Source: an uncultured Thermoanaerobaculia bacterium (GTDB lineage Bacteria; Acidobacteriota; Thermoanaerobaculia; Multivoradales; Multivoraceae). Taken from it: a stretch of DNA of 64,000 nt. Every line of letters starts with the position of its first letter. Position 1 is the first letter of the stretch. The translations under genes were made by a program, and so were the position numbers. Shown here one piece after another: positions 17,041-26,456 of this stretch. The stretch is from the NCBI GenBank assembly GCA_951813015.1, contig CATOTG010000006.1:124001-188000 (forward strand), in the 5' to 3' direction. Under the pieces are notes generated by a model that ran no database searches, was not told the DNA's origin, and was given only the letters and a program-made list of their open reading frames with translations.

Positions 17041-20000
17041 ATGCCACCACCGCCCCCAACTGAGCCGCCCGAACACCCTGGAGCCTATGTTCAGCGAGAG
17101 ATTCTTGCCGAGCGGACGACAGTGACCGAGGCAGCCCGAAGGCTGGGTGTCGGTCGCCCGGCTCTCTCCAGATTCCTGAATGGCAGATCGAGCCTCTCGC
17201 CCAAGATGGCTCAGCGACTTCAACGGGAGTTCGGACTGGACGCCGCCCATCTACACGACATGCAGACCCGCTTCGACGATCACGACGCACTGATCCGGGG
17301 GAACGCTGCCAGACCGCGACTGCTGCCTATCTCCGTAGCGAGGATCGAAGCAGACGAGATAGACGGCTGGGCAGGAGAACACCAGGCGCGGCAAGAGTTG
17401 GCTGTCCTTCTCAGAAGACTCGTGCACTCCACGAACGACGACGTCAAGAGAGCGGACTTCCCCGCCTATGGCCAAGCCGAACGACCGGGCTGGGACGGTC
17501 GAATCGAAGCAGCGGCCTCAACCCCATGGATTCCAGAGGGAGCGTCGCGGTGGGAGTTCACCTGCAACAGCAGACCCTGCAGCAGAGCAAACCACTACTT
17601 CACCGCTCGACAGGAGGCCGTTCCGCTCGAGGACCGCCAGAAACAGACGTTCGTGTTCCTTACGCCACGCGTCTGGCCGAAAAAGACGGAATGGGAGGCG
17701 GAGAAACGGAGGCTCAACGAATGGCAGGAGGTTCGGGCGTACGACGCGTCCGATCTGGAGCAATGGTTGGAGACCTCGCCGGCAACTCAGGTCTGGTTCG
17801 CCGAGCGCCTTGGCAGACCGGTCAAGGGCCTCCAATCTCTAGACCAGTTCTGGAACGAGTGGGCCGCCGCTGCCGATCCAGCGCTCTCGCCGGCGCTCTT
17901 TGCAGCGGCGGTCGACAAGCACTCAGGCGCGTTCTTCGACTGGCTCCGGAAGGACCCTGACCGGCTTTTCACGATTGCCGCCGATTCGCGCCAGGAAGCC
18001 ATCGCCTTCCTGGCCTGCCTGCTAAGAGCAGAGAGCGTTCCACCACATCGCATGCTGGACCGGGCGGTCGTCCTACATCGGCCTGGCGCGGTTAAACGTT
18101 TGAACGAGCTCACGAACCACCGTTTCGACAGGTCGGTCGAGAATCGCCAGTCCATCCCGCTCTTGGCGATCGCCGGCACTCGCGAGGTGGAAGAGAATCT
18201 CGCAGCATGGCGCCGGGCCTGCCACTGCGTGGCTCCCCAGCACCGTAACTCGGTCGGCCTCATCGACCGACAGCGCGACATTGAGCTCGACATACTGACG
18301 ACCTGGGACTTCGGAAAAGCCCTGGCGTCAATGAACATCTCGGGGGCGAAGGTCGACCAACTCGCCCAGGACACGGCTCGTTCGCCGACCATCCTCCGCA
18401 GAAGACTCTCGACGACGCCGGAAAGCCAGCGAGCCGGCTGGACATGCGATGACGACAATCTTGAAGCTGCCGTGGCGCCAGCCTTGGTTGGCGCATGGAA
18501 TGCCGGGGCTGAAGCGGACAAGGAAGCGCTCTCTCTTCTGGCCAACACCGACTACGAGAAGATCGAGATGGCCGTCGCCCGACTGCGGAACCTGGAAGAT
18601 CCTCCAGTCTGGTGTACTCGGCAGTACCGTGGCGTATGCTCGCGGATCGACGCGCTCTTCTCGGTAGCCACGGCTGTGACGCGGCAGAACCTGACCGACT
18701 TCCTTTTTCTTGCCGAGTACATTCTCGCCGAACGTGATCCCGCACTCGACATTCCATCTGAAAGCCGTTGGATGGCTGCGGTCTTCGACAGGGTTCGCAA
18801 CCATTCCGACGCGCTGCGCACGGGCATCAGAGAGACATTGATCCTGATGGCCGCGCACGGAAACCGGCTGTTCGACGAACGACTGGGCGGCAACACGGAA
18901 CGGGAAGTCGAGACGCTCGTGCGCGGCCTTCTGGAGCCGCTCACGCTGGAGACCTTGTTGTCGCACAAGGACGATCTTCCGGACTACGCGGAGGCGGCCC
19001 CTGATGCCGTTCTTGACCTCCTCGCCAGAGATCTCGAGACGACTGAACCCGCTGCCTTCGCGATTCTGAAGTGTCCAGAAGGAGAGCCGGTGTTTCAGAG
19101 CTGTCCACGTACTGGACTGCTGTGGGCACTTGAGTCTCTTGCCTGGTTGCCGAACCGGCTGCCACGAGTGGCGACTATTCTCGCCCAACTCTCCGAGCCC
19201 GAGATACACGACCGCTGGATCAACACACCATTCAACTCTCTTGTCTCCCTGTTCCGCACGTCAATGCCGCAGACGCTTGCGCGCCTTCCCGTTCGGCTTC
19301 ACGCGCTTGATAGCATCGTACGTTCAAGCCCCGACGTGGGCTGGCGCCTCTGTGTGGAGCTATTGTCGAAACATCACGACACGTCCCACGTGAACCGCCT
19401 TCCCAAGTGGCGCGGCGACACCTCGCTGGCGCATACTCGACCGCCCTCCAAGGATATCCGTGAGGTCGAAGACGCTGCCCGCCAGAGAGTCCTCAACTGG
19501 CCTGCTCACGACGAAAAAACGCTAGGAGATCTTGTGGACAGACTCCGGTCATTCCCAGAAGCCGACCGAAGTCGGATCTGGGGTCTGATCGACGACTGGA
19601 GCGCCAATGCACCGGATCACGCCAAAGTCAGCCTTCGAGACCGGATACGGAAGCGCTATCGCGCGGTACGCGATGAGCGCGCAAGGCGGGCCGTCGAGGC
19701 GCTTGCTCCCGCCGACGCAGTGGCACGAAACCAGTGGCTGTTCGCGTCGACCTGGGATGTCGAATGGAGTGAATCGGACGCGGAGACATCCTACGAAGAA
19801 ACGCTGGCGCGGGTCCGAACGCGCCGTGAAGCGGGTGTTCGGGAGGTTCTGGAAGAGCGGAAACACGACGGACTCGTTGAACTGGTCGAGAGCTGTGAAG
19901 CGCCTCGCTTGGTCGGCAGTACGTTGGCCGACCTCCTCGACCGCGAGGCATTCGCCGATTTTGCGATTGGCATCGTGGGCAGAGCTGCGGGAGCAGCCGA

Positions 20001-21123
20001 CACCGCCTATAGCAAGTGTTTGCAAGGCTTGCTGGCTCCGGCAGAGCCCATTGTTCTCGAGCGGCTCGTGCAACACTTTCGCCGGCCCGACGGAGCAGCT
20101 TCGCGACTGGCCCTCTACCTGGCCATGCCATGGGGCCACGCAACCTGGCAGTTTCTTGAAGACGAGGATCGGAGGCTCCGCGAGTCCTACTGGAATCGCG
20201 TGGCGCCTTCTCGAGGTCAGGAGCTCGGAGCCGATGAGTTGCACGAGTTGATTGACAGGCTGGTAGACGCGAAGCGCCCCGCCGTCGCGCTCTGGGCAGC
20301 GCGATGGAGTTTCGCCTCGGTTGAGACGAAGCGACTCCAGCGGCTCCTGCGGGCACTGGCGAGGGACCGTGATGCTCCAAGGCCAGACACTGGCATCTTG
20401 AGTGAGGCGGTCGAACACTTAGGAAGCCGCGTCGACGTCGATGAGTCAAATATGGTCGCGATCGAGCTCGCCTTCCTGCCGCAACTGCGGCTCACAGGGC
20501 ACGGCATTCCGAACCTCCAGAAGCGAGTTCTCGAGTCGCCCGTCCTCTTCGTCCAAGCGGTCGCGCTCGCATTCCAGCCCGAGAACCGAGGCGAGGACCA
20601 CTCACCGTGGCGGGTAGACGATCCAGAACAACGAACCGATGTAGGATCGGGGGCCCGCGAGTTTCTGGACAGCGTTCAGGTCATTCCAGGTACCCGGGAC
20701 GACGGCAAGTTGGATGCCGAGGAGCTTCACACGTGGCTGGCCGCCGCCAGAAAGATGTGCGCTGAACTTGACCGGACCCGTGCTGGCGACACCTTGATCG
20801 GCGAGTGGTTGGCACGAGCCTCCGCCGTGGACGGTGTCGCACGTCCGCGAAGCGAAGTGGCAGATGCCATTGAGTGGATGGACTCCAAAGACGTCGAAGT
20901 AGGCTTCCGCACGGGCGCACGGAATGTCCGTGGCGTGACTTCGAGATCGCAGGGAGGAGACCAGGAGCGGGCCTTGGCAACAACATATCGACAGATGTCG
21001 CAGAAGATGACCGATTGGCCCCGAACCAGCCGCATCCTTGACAGGGTTGCCCGATCATACGAGGACGAGGCGGAGTATTGGGACCGAAGCGACGAGGTCG
21101 CAAAGCGGCTGCCGTCGATCTGA
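17041..21123 (+). CDS. Giant HTH + nuclease-like + helical-repeat protein (putative defence protein)
   Basis: A 1360-residue protein. The ATG at 17041 has a GCGGAG ribosome site 9 bp upstream; an upstream in-frame ATG at 16936 precedes the promoter and is rejected. Residues about 12-62 are an XRE/HigA-type HTH (TVTEAARRLGVGRPALSRFL). Residues about 100-260 look like a restriction-endonuclease-fold domain with conserved RPGWDG (149), WEFTC (170) and TFVFLTPRVWP. Around 310-325, IAADSRQEAIAFLA sits where a STAND-like NTPase P-loop would be, but the GKT/S signature is missing. The last 900 residues are helical, TPR/HEAT-like. Architecture resembles large antiphage sensors, but I cannot name the family. 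A BrxF-like gene follows after 14 bp. Confidence 0.6.
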   Translation: MPPPPPTEPPEHPGAYVQREILAERTTVTEAARRLGVGRPALSRFLNGRSSLSPKMAQRLQREFGLDAAHLHDMQTRFDDHDALIRGNAARPRLLPISVARIEADEIDGWAGEHQARQELAVLLRRLVHSTNDDVKRADFPAYGQAERPGWDGRIEAAASTPWIPEGASRWEFTCNSRPCSRANHYFTARQEAVPLEDRQKQTFVFLTPRVWPKKTEWEAEKRRLNEWQEVRAYDASDLEQWLETSPATQVWFAERLGRPVKGLQSLDQFWNEWAAAADPALSPALFAAAVDKHSGAFFDWLRKDPDRLFTIAADSRQEAIAFLACLLRAESVPPHRMLDRAVVLHRPGAVKRLNELTNHRFDRSVENRQSIPLLAIAGTREVEENLAAWRRACHCVAPQHRNSVGLIDRQRDIELDILTTWDFGKALASMNISGAKVDQLAQDTARSPTILRRRLSTTPESQRAGWTCDDDNLEAAVAPALVGAWNAGAEADKEALSLLANTDYEKIEMAVARLRNLEDPPVWCTRQYRGVCSRIDALFSVATAVTRQNLTDFLFLAEYILAERDPALDIPSESRWMAAVFDRVRNHSDALRTGIRETLILMAAHGNRLFDERLGGNTEREVETLVRGLLEPLTLETLLSHKDDLPDYAEAAPDAVLDLLARDLETTEPAAFAILKCPEGEPVFQSCPRTGLLWALESLAWLPNRLPRVATILAQLSEPEIHDRWINTPFNSLVSLFRTSMPQTLARLPVRLHALDSIVRSSPDVGWRLCVELLSKHHDTSHVNRLPKWRGDTSLAHTRPPSKDIREVEDAARQRVLNWPAHDEKTLGDLVDRLRSFPEADRSRIWGLIDDWSANAPDHAKVSLRDRIRKRYRAVRDERARRAVEALAPADAVARNQWLFASTWDVEWSESDAETSYEETLARVRTRREAGVREVLEERKHDGLVELVESCEAPRLVGSTLADLLDREAFADFAIGIVGRAAGAADTAYSKCLQGLLAPAEPIVLERLVQHFRRPDGAASRLALYLAMPWGHATWQFLEDEDRRLRESYWNRVAPSRGQELGADELHELIDRLVDAKRPAVALWAARWSFASVETKRLQRLLRALARDRDAPRPDTGILSEAVEHLGSRVDVDESNMVAIELAFLPQLRLTGHGIPNLQKRVLESPVLFVQAVALAFQPENRGEDHSPWRVDDPEQRTDVGSGAREFLDSVQVIPGTRDDGKLDAEELHTWLAAARKMCAELDRTRAGDTLIGEWLARASAVDGVARPRSEVADAIEWMDSKDVEVGFRTGARNVRGVTSRSQGGDQERALATTYRQMSQKMTDWPRTSRILDRVARSYEDEAEYWDRSDEVAKRLPSI

Positions 21124-21137
21124 CCGGTGTTCGACGC

Positions 21138-21263
21138 ATGACCATGGACCCTCTGCCCCATCGCATTGCAGCGCGACTCCCGTCGCTGGGTAGCCTCTAT
21201 CATCGACTCCTGCTCGTGGTGGGACCGTCGCGCAGCGGGAAGACCGAAGCGCTGCGGTCTGTC
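21138..21263 (+). pseudogene. BrxF-like P-loop ATPase, truncated by an IS3-type element
   Basis: The frame starts with ATG 14 bp after the giant gene and reads MTMDPLPHRIAARLPSLGSL, then YHRLLLVVGPSRSGKTEALR. The Walker A motif (GPSRSGKT) and its preceding text resemble the start of BrxF, the small P-loop protein of type-3 BREX phage-defence systems. After about 41 codons the frame ends exactly where an IS3-type inverted repeat begins, so the Walker B and all following genes of the operon are lost. The match is to a short segment; another small AAA-type ATPase is possible. Confidence 0.5.
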
Positions 21264-21530
21264 TGAGCTTGACCCGGTTCCGTGGACACCTCAGTCTTGG
21301 AGGAGGAGGAGTTCACGATGTCACGATCAAGAGCCCGGTACGCCCCGGAGTACCGGCAGCAGATGGCAGATCTGGTCCGGTCCGGGGGTAGCCCGGACCA
21401 ACTGGCCCGCGAGTTCGAGCCGTCAGCGCAGTCGGTCCGCAACTGGGTGGCTCAGGCGGACCGGGACGAGGGCCGCCGGAGCGACGGCAGCACGACGGCG
21501 GAGCGTGAGGAGTTGCGCCGGCTGCGCCGG
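21264..21530 (+). mobile_element. IS3-family remnant (left end and most of orfA)
   Basis: The terminus TGAGCTTGACCCGGTTCCGT opens the relic. It is followed by orfA from the ATG at 21318: MSRSRARYAPEYRQQMADLV, then SPDQLAREFEPSAQSVRNWV, a typical IS3 OrfA HTH, through EREELRRLRR. Beyond about 21530 the family leucine-zipper text is lost and the frame runs into unrelated sequence to 21593. No OrfB is present, so the element is dead. A solo end of the same type occurs inverted at 45080-45101. Confidence 0.8.
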
Positions 21531-21589
21531 GCAAGACAGCAGGCCGGGTACGTGTCGTCATCGAGTAGCAGGCCGCGAGGGATTCACAC

Positions 21590-22075
21590 TTGATCGCGAA
21601 GCCCAAGGTCTACGTCGACACGACGGTCGTCAGCTATCTGACCGCGAAGCCCTCGCGCGAGATCGTGGCGGCGGCACACCAGCAGATCACGCAGGAGTGG
21701 TGGCTGTCTGCCGACAGCCGGTTCAATCTGGTTGCTTCGGACCTCGTGATCGAGGAGGCGGGCGGAGGCGACCCTACCGCGGCGCGTGCCCGTCTGGCGG
21801 CGCTTGAAGGCCTGGAGATCATCGACGCGACGACGGAATCCGAGGCGCTCACCAAAGAGCTCCTTGCCTCAGGCGCTCTACCGCCTGCAGCCGGCCGCGA
21901 CGCCGCGCACGTCGCGACGGCGGTGACGAACGGCGTGGACTACTTGGTAACATGGAACCTGCGCCACATGGCGAACGCGCCTGTCCGGACCGCGATCGAG
22001 CGCGCCTGCCGCCGCGCCGGCTACCGGCACACGGCGATCTGCACACCGGAACAACTTCTGGAGATCAAGGAGTGA
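21590..22075 (+). CDS. PIN-domain toxin (VapC-like)
   Basis: A 161-residue PIN-domain protein of the subgroup beginning PKVYVDTTVVSYLTAKPSRE. Acidic active-site candidates are visible at YVDTT, LVIEEAG, GRDAAHVATA and the later DYLVTWN, consistent with Mg-dependent RNase toxins. The start is a TTG overlapping the end of the IS3 remnant frame; no ATG precedes the conserved text. It overlaps the downstream small gene by 4 nt (GTGA). Toxin order before partner is usual for this subgroup. Confidence 0.85.
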   Translation: MIAKPKVYVDTTVVSYLTAKPSREIVAAAHQQITQEWWLSADSRFNLVASDLVIEEAGGGDPTAARARLAALEGLEIIDATTESEALTKELLASGALPPAAGRDAAHVATAVTNGVDYLVTWNLRHMANAPVRTAIERACRRAGYRHTAICTPEQLLEIKE

Positions 22076-22281
22076 CTTCCTACAAGGACCCCATCGTGGA
22101 AGAGGTCCGGACCTTGCGGACACGCCTCTTCGCGAAGCACGGGGGCACGGTCGAAGGCCTCTTCAAGCACCTGAGGGAGGTCCAACGAAGCTCGGGCCGG
22201 ACCTACGTGCGCTATCCCGCCGAGCGTATCGAGCCCGAGAGGCAGGAAGCGCGCACAGCGCCTGACGACACCGGGGAGTGA
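22072..22281 (+). CDS. Small partner of the PIN toxin (putative antitoxin)
   Basis: A 69-residue protein starting at the GTG that overlaps the toxin stop. It reads TSYKDPIVEEVRTLRTRLFA, then GLFKHLREVQ, a charged helical pattern seen in the small genes accompanying this PIN subgroup. The C-terminus is hydrophilic. Overlap with the toxin gene supports a toxin-antitoxin pair; neutralising activity is inferred, not visible. Confidence 0.65.
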   Translation: MTSYKDPIVEEVRTLRTRLFAKHGGTVEGLFKHLREVQRSSGRTYVRYPAERIEPERQEARTAPDDTGE

Positions 22282-22296
22282 CGGCTTCCGCCCTGT

Positions 22297-23439
22297 CTAC
22301 CGCTCCGCCGCCCGACGCTCGCGCCAGTAGCGCACCTGCCAGCGGGCGACGTTGCGGTTGTGCTCGGCGAGTGTCTCGGCGAAGACGTGGGTGCCGTCGT
22401 TGCGGCTGACGAAGTAGAGGTAGGGAACGTCGGCGGGCTGAGCGGCGGCCTGCAGGCTGTGCGCGCCCGGCGAGCAGATCGGGCCCGGCGGGAGGCCGGG
22501 GTACCTGTAGGTGTTGTAGGGCGAGTCGAGTTCCAGGTCTCGTCGGCGCAGGTTGCCGTCCCAGGCGCCGGCCAGCTTCAGCGCGTAGATGATCGTCGGA
22601 TCGGCGTAGAGGCCGATGCCGCGGGCAAGCCGGTTGTGGAAGACGGCCGCCACGAGGGGGCGTTCCTCGATCGCACCCGCCTCTTTCTCCACGATGCTCG
22701 CCAGGGTGACGAGGGACCGCAGGTCGAGGCCCTGGCCGCTCGCGGCGTCCACATGCTCCTCGACCCGGCGGCGGAAGTTGCGGACCATGGCCGCCACGAT
22801 GTCGGCTTCGCCGGCGCCTCGCACAAAGGCGTAGGTGTCGGGGAAGAGGTAACCCTCAAGGGATTCAGCGGCCGGGTCGAGGTCGGCGATCAGCGCCGGC
22901 GAAGCCATCGCGGCGAGAAACGCGTCGAGCTCGCCGAAGCCTTCGGACGCCAGCCGCTCGGCCGTCTCACGCAGGGTCAGGCCCTCCACCACCGTGACCG
23001 GATAGGCCACGACCTTGCCGCGGATCACGCGGTCCAGGGCCTCGACCGTGCTCATCGGCTGCTCGAACCGGTACTCGCCGGCCTGCAGGGTCTCGCCGCG
23101 CCGCCGGTATTCGAGGTGGAACCGGGCCCTCAGCGGATCGCCGATCACACCGGCCGCCTCCAACTGCTCGAGGATCGACGTCACCGGCGCGCCGCGCTCG
23201 ATCGTGAGCTCGATTGTCTCCGTTCCCCGCGGCCGCTCGAGTTCCCGCTCCACCCAGGCGACCAGGCCGGCAACGATCGCGGCAACCGTGGTCAGGGCAG
23301 CGACCGCCCCGGCAACCGACCACAGGAGCAGCCGCCGCGGGCGCCGCCGCTCCGGGACGTCAGACGATCCCGAACACCGCCGAGGTCCCGGCGAACGCCT
23401 GGGGCCACGGCGGCGGCGCTGCGGGAGGTCGGAGGTCAT
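22297..23439 (-). CDS. mltG: Endolytic murein transglycosylase MltG (YceG-like)
   Basis: A 380-residue protein. The ATG overlapping the ruvX stop (ATGA) leads into an Arg-rich cytoplasmic tail, one membrane helix (WSVAGAVAALTTVAAIVAGL, about residues 40-60), a LysM-like region (YPVTVVEGLTLRETAERLA) and the YceG catalytic domain. Visible signatures are SLEGYLFPDTY, LASIVEKEAG (catalytic Glu) and TYRYPGLPPGPICSPG. It cleaves nascent glycan strands and limits their length. The downstream neighbour on the other strand is the PIN pair, ending 15 bp away. Confidence 0.95.
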   Translation of the reverse strand: MTSDLPQRRRRGPRRSPGPRRCSGSSDVPERRRPRRLLLWSVAGAVAALTTVAAIVAGLVAWVERELERPRGTETIELTIERGAPVTSILEQLEAAGVIGDPLRARFHLEYRRRGETLQAGEYRFEQPMSTVEALDRVIRGKVVAYPVTVVEGLTLRETAERLASEGFGELDAFLAAMASPALIADLDPAAESLEGYLFPDTYAFVRGAGEADIVAAMVRNFRRRVEEHVDAASGQGLDLRSLVTLASIVEKEAGAIEERPLVAAVFHNRLARGIGLYADPTIIYALKLAGAWDGNLRRRDLELDSPYNTYRYPGLPPGPICSPGAHSLQAAAQPADVPYLYFVSRNDGTHVFAETLAEHNRNVARWQVRYWRERRAAER

Positions 23440-23849
23440 CCGGCCTCCCGATCCAGTTCCTCCTGCAGGAGGATCTGCGCGGCCGTCGCGTCGACCCGTT
23501 CCGGATGGCGCCGCGGATCGACTCCCGCCTCTCGCAGCCGGTGCTCCGCCTCGATTGAGGTCAGCGATTCGTTCACTGTCCGCACCGGCAGTTCGCAGGC
23601 CCTGCCCAGCTTGCGGGCGAACGCCCGGGCACGCTCCGCCGCCGGTCCGATTGAGCCATCGAGACGTCGCGGCTCGCCCACCACCAGCACCTCCGTGCCT
23701 GCCTCGACAGCCAGCGCCTTCAGCTCCGCGATCAACTGGCGGTCGTTCGTGCGCCCCAGAGTCGAGTGGGGGACCGCGATGCCGACCCGGGAATCCCCCT
23801 CGGCCACCCCGACCCGCTTCTCGCCGAAGTCGATGCCAAGGAAACGCAC
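23436..23849 (-). CDS. ruvX: RuvX/YqgF-family Holliday-junction resolvase-like protein
   Basis: A 137-residue RNase-H-fold protein. The start is the GTG giving VRFLGIDFGEKRVGVA, the family's N-terminus; a longer open frame upstream has no family match. Other signatures are TLGRTNDRQLIAEL, VVGEPRRLDGS, VNESLTSIEAEHRL and the acidic DATAAQILLQ near the end. The family acts in pre-16S rRNA 5' processing and has been proposed to resolve junctions. The ruvX-mltG pairing is common in bacteria. Confidence 0.93.
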   Translation of the reverse strand: MRFLGIDFGEKRVGVAEGDSRVGIAVPHSTLGRTNDRQLIAELKALAVEAGTEVLVVGEPRRLDGSIGPAAERARAFARKLGRACELPVRTVNESLTSIEAEHRLREAGVDPRRHPERVDATAAQILLQEELDREAG

Positions 23850-24077
23850 AGCAGCGCCACTCTGAAGCGGGCCGCCAAGGCCTGTCAACCGGGGCGGTCC
23901 GCCTACCGGGGCGATGATCGACGTGGACCCCACGCGGGCGCCGGGGGGGCTTGGGTCGGTCGCTGACCCGCGCCTCCAGACGCGGCATGGCAATTGCTAC
24001 CATGAGCGGCATGGGAGTGCTCCGGATCCGTGCCCGCATCGGCCCCTCGGACTCGCTGCGGTCGAGCGCGGGGGACG

Positions 24078-26456
24078 ATGTTCACCGCTGACCTCGCGGG
24101 TCTGACCGTCTCCCTGGCGCTGGGCTTCTGCCTGGTCGTCCCGGCCTCCGCTCAGGAGCCGTGGGCGCCTCCAGGGCCGGAAGAGGCAGCCGAGACTTCG
24201 ACGACAGGGATCGACGGCGAGGAGTCGGTCGACGAGCCGGCCGCTCCGGAGGAGCCACCCGACCCCGGCCCACCGAAACCTCCCGGCGCCAACACGTTCT
24301 CCTTCGGCATCGAGGACGAGGCCGGGGGCGGCCAACTCACCGGCTGGGCCGGCGACATCCAGGGCCCGATGGACGACGCGGGCGAACACACCCTGTCGGG
24401 AGGATTCTCTGTTCGCTTTCGCGACTACCGGGCCTGGGGCGACAACCTCTTCTACAACGAGGAAACCGAACAGATCCGGGCCGAGGGATCCGTCGTTCTC
24501 ATGCGCGGCAACGAAGTCCTCAGGGGGTCGCGCCTCGAACTCGAGCTGAAGACCGAAACCGCCTCGGTCTTCGACGTCGAGGGCAACCTGGGCGCCGACT
24601 ACTTCTTCACCGGCAGTGCGGTGCACAAACTCAGCGACGAGCGCTTCACGATCCTCGACGCCCAGTTCACCGCCTGTGAAGCGACGGACGGCAAGGTTCC
24701 GGACTGGAGCTTCCGCGCCAGGAAGGTCGACGTGAACGCGAGCGGCTACGCGAAGACCCGCGGCGCGTCCTTCCGCGTCAAGAATGCGCCGGTCGTCTAC
24801 CTGCCCTACATGCTGTGGCCGGTGAAGAGCTCCCGGGTCAGCGGCTTCCTCATGCCGAAGCCCGGCTTCTCCACCCGCCGGGGACCCTCTCTCGGCATCG
24901 CCTACTTCTGGGCAATCAACCGGAGCTACGACGCCACCTTCAACGTCGACCTCTACGCCGGCGCCCCGGGCAACGCCGGGAGTGCGTTTTCCACGCAGCC
25001 CTTCTGGGCGCTGGGAACCGAGTTCCGGTACCACCCCGGCGAGGCAACCGAGGGCATCTTCGACGGCTACCTGATCGACGACCCGGAGCGGCACGAGAAA
25101 CGCTGGCGGGTGCGCTGGAGCCACGTGTCGAACGACCTGCCCGCCGGATTCCGCGGCGTCGTCCGGCTGGAGGACGTCTCCGATTTCGGTTTCTTTCGCG
25201 ACTTCGAGCGCCGGGTCGACCGCAACACCCGGCGCCAGCTCCACTCGACCGCGTTCCTCACCGGGAACTGGGGCAACCAGTCCCTCAACGTCCAGTTCGA
25301 CCAGCGCAAGACGTTCATTTCGGCCGACCGGACAGTCGAGCTCCGGCAGTTGCCCGAGATCGACTACAAGCTGCGCTCGACGCGCCTGGGCGAGTCCCCC
25401 CTCTACGTCAAGGTGAAGAGCTCGCTCCACTATCTCGACACCAACCGCTCAGCGCGACGCGTGGGCCGCTACGCGCGCGCCAATCTGGAACCGGAGATCA
25501 GCGTTCCCGTACCGCTGGCGACCTGGCTGTCCCTGTCGCTCACCGCCGGCGGCCACCTGACCTGGTACGGCGACAGCCTGATGACCGCCCAGGAACGTCA
25601 GGCCACAAGGACGGACACGGACTTCCGGGGCGAGGACCTGATGCGGCTGGTCCCCACCGCTCAGGCCGAGATCGTCGGCCCCGGGATCTCACGCATCTTC
25701 GAGCTCGGGGAAGGCGGGCGCTTCTCCCGCATGAAGCATGTGATCGAACCGCGTGTCGTCTATGCCTACTTCGATGACTTCGAGGATCGTGTTCGCATTC
25801 CGCTGTTCGACGAAGTCGACAACCTGCGCGGACGCAACGTCGCCCGTTTCAGCCTGTTCAACCGCCTGCTCGCCAAGCCAGCCGACCCCGAACAGGGTGG
25901 CGCCTTCGAGATCCTCTCGGTCGAGTTCTTCCGCGACCTGTCGCTCGACAGCGAGAAACCGCTGCTGCGCTCGCTCGACCGCTCCCTCACCAGCCAGAAC
26001 GGCCCGATCGGCACCCTGCTGCGGTTCAATCCGTCCCGCCGCACAGGCATCCGCTTCGACGCGCTCTACGACACCCTGTACTCCCAGTTCTCGTCGACCG
26101 GGATCTCGGCGACTCTCGGACTCGGCGACACGAGTTCGGTCGGTCTCCGCTGGGCCGTGCGCCGCAACCCCGAACTGGACAGAACGCGCCGCCACCACGC
26201 ACAAGTCTCGGCCAGCCTGGTCTTGATCCCGAGCAAGCTGCGCCTGAACAGCATGGTGAGCTACGACATCGAGCAGCAACTCCTGCAGATACAGCGCCAC
26301 ATCATGGACTACCAGGGTTGCTGTTTCGGACTCCGCCTGGAGGTCGCGAACTTCCGCACCACCCTGCGCACAGACACCCAGTACAGGCTGCTGGTCACGC
26401 TCAAGAGCGTCGGCGCCTTCTTCGACATCACGGGCGGCCAGAGCGAGACGCTGTGA
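24078..26456 (+). CDS. lptD: LPS-assembly outer-membrane protein LptD
   Basis: A 792-residue protein. The ATG at 24078 precedes a signal peptide (LAGLTVSLALGFCLVVPASA), a Pro/Glu-rich linker and the OstA/LptA-like jellyroll (AWGDNLFYNEETEQIRAEGS, LRGSRLELEL). The large beta-barrel (LptD_C) starts near YLPYMLWPVKSSRVSGFLMP. LptD inserts LPS into the outer leaflet and marks the cell as a diderm. Disulfide cysteines typical of proteobacterial LptD are few here. It overlaps rmlD by 4 nt (GTGA). The 228 bp between ruvX and lptD must contain both divergent promoters. Confidence 0.93.
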   Translation: MFTADLAGLTVSLALGFCLVVPASAQEPWAPPGPEEAAETSTTGIDGEESVDEPAAPEEPPDPGPPKPPGANTFSFGIEDEAGGGQLTGWAGDIQGPMDDAGEHTLSGGFSVRFRDYRAWGDNLFYNEETEQIRAEGSVVLMRGNEVLRGSRLELELKTETASVFDVEGNLGADYFFTGSAVHKLSDERFTILDAQFTACEATDGKVPDWSFRARKVDVNASGYAKTRGASFRVKNAPVVYLPYMLWPVKSSRVSGFLMPKPGFSTRRGPSLGIAYFWAINRSYDATFNVDLYAGAPGNAGSAFSTQPFWALGTEFRYHPGEATEGIFDGYLIDDPERHEKRWRVRWSHVSNDLPAGFRGVVRLEDVSDFGFFRDFERRVDRNTRRQLHSTAFLTGNWGNQSLNVQFDQRKTFISADRTVELRQLPEIDYKLRSTRLGESPLYVKVKSSLHYLDTNRSARRVGRYARANLEPEISVPVPLATWLSLSLTAGGHLTWYGDSLMTAQERQATRTDTDFRGEDLMRLVPTAQAEIVGPGISRIFELGEGGRFSRMKHVIEPRVVYAYFDDFEDRVRIPLFDEVDNLRGRNVARFSLFNRLLAKPADPEQGGAFEILSVEFFRDLSLDSEKPLLRSLDRSLTSQNGPIGTLLRFNPSRRTGIRFDALYDTLYSQFSSTGISATLGLGDTSSVGLRWAVRRNPELDRTRRHHAQVSASLVLIPSKLRLNSMVSYDIEQQLLQIQRHIMDYQGCCFGLRLEVANFRTTLRTDTQYRLLVTLKSVGAFFDITGGQSETL

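Noticed and set aside
13907..17290. A 1127-residue frame as the VWA protein
   Set aside because: The first 280 codons run antiphase across the DUF420 gene and lack a signal peptide. The GTG at 16447 fits the overlap and the leader.
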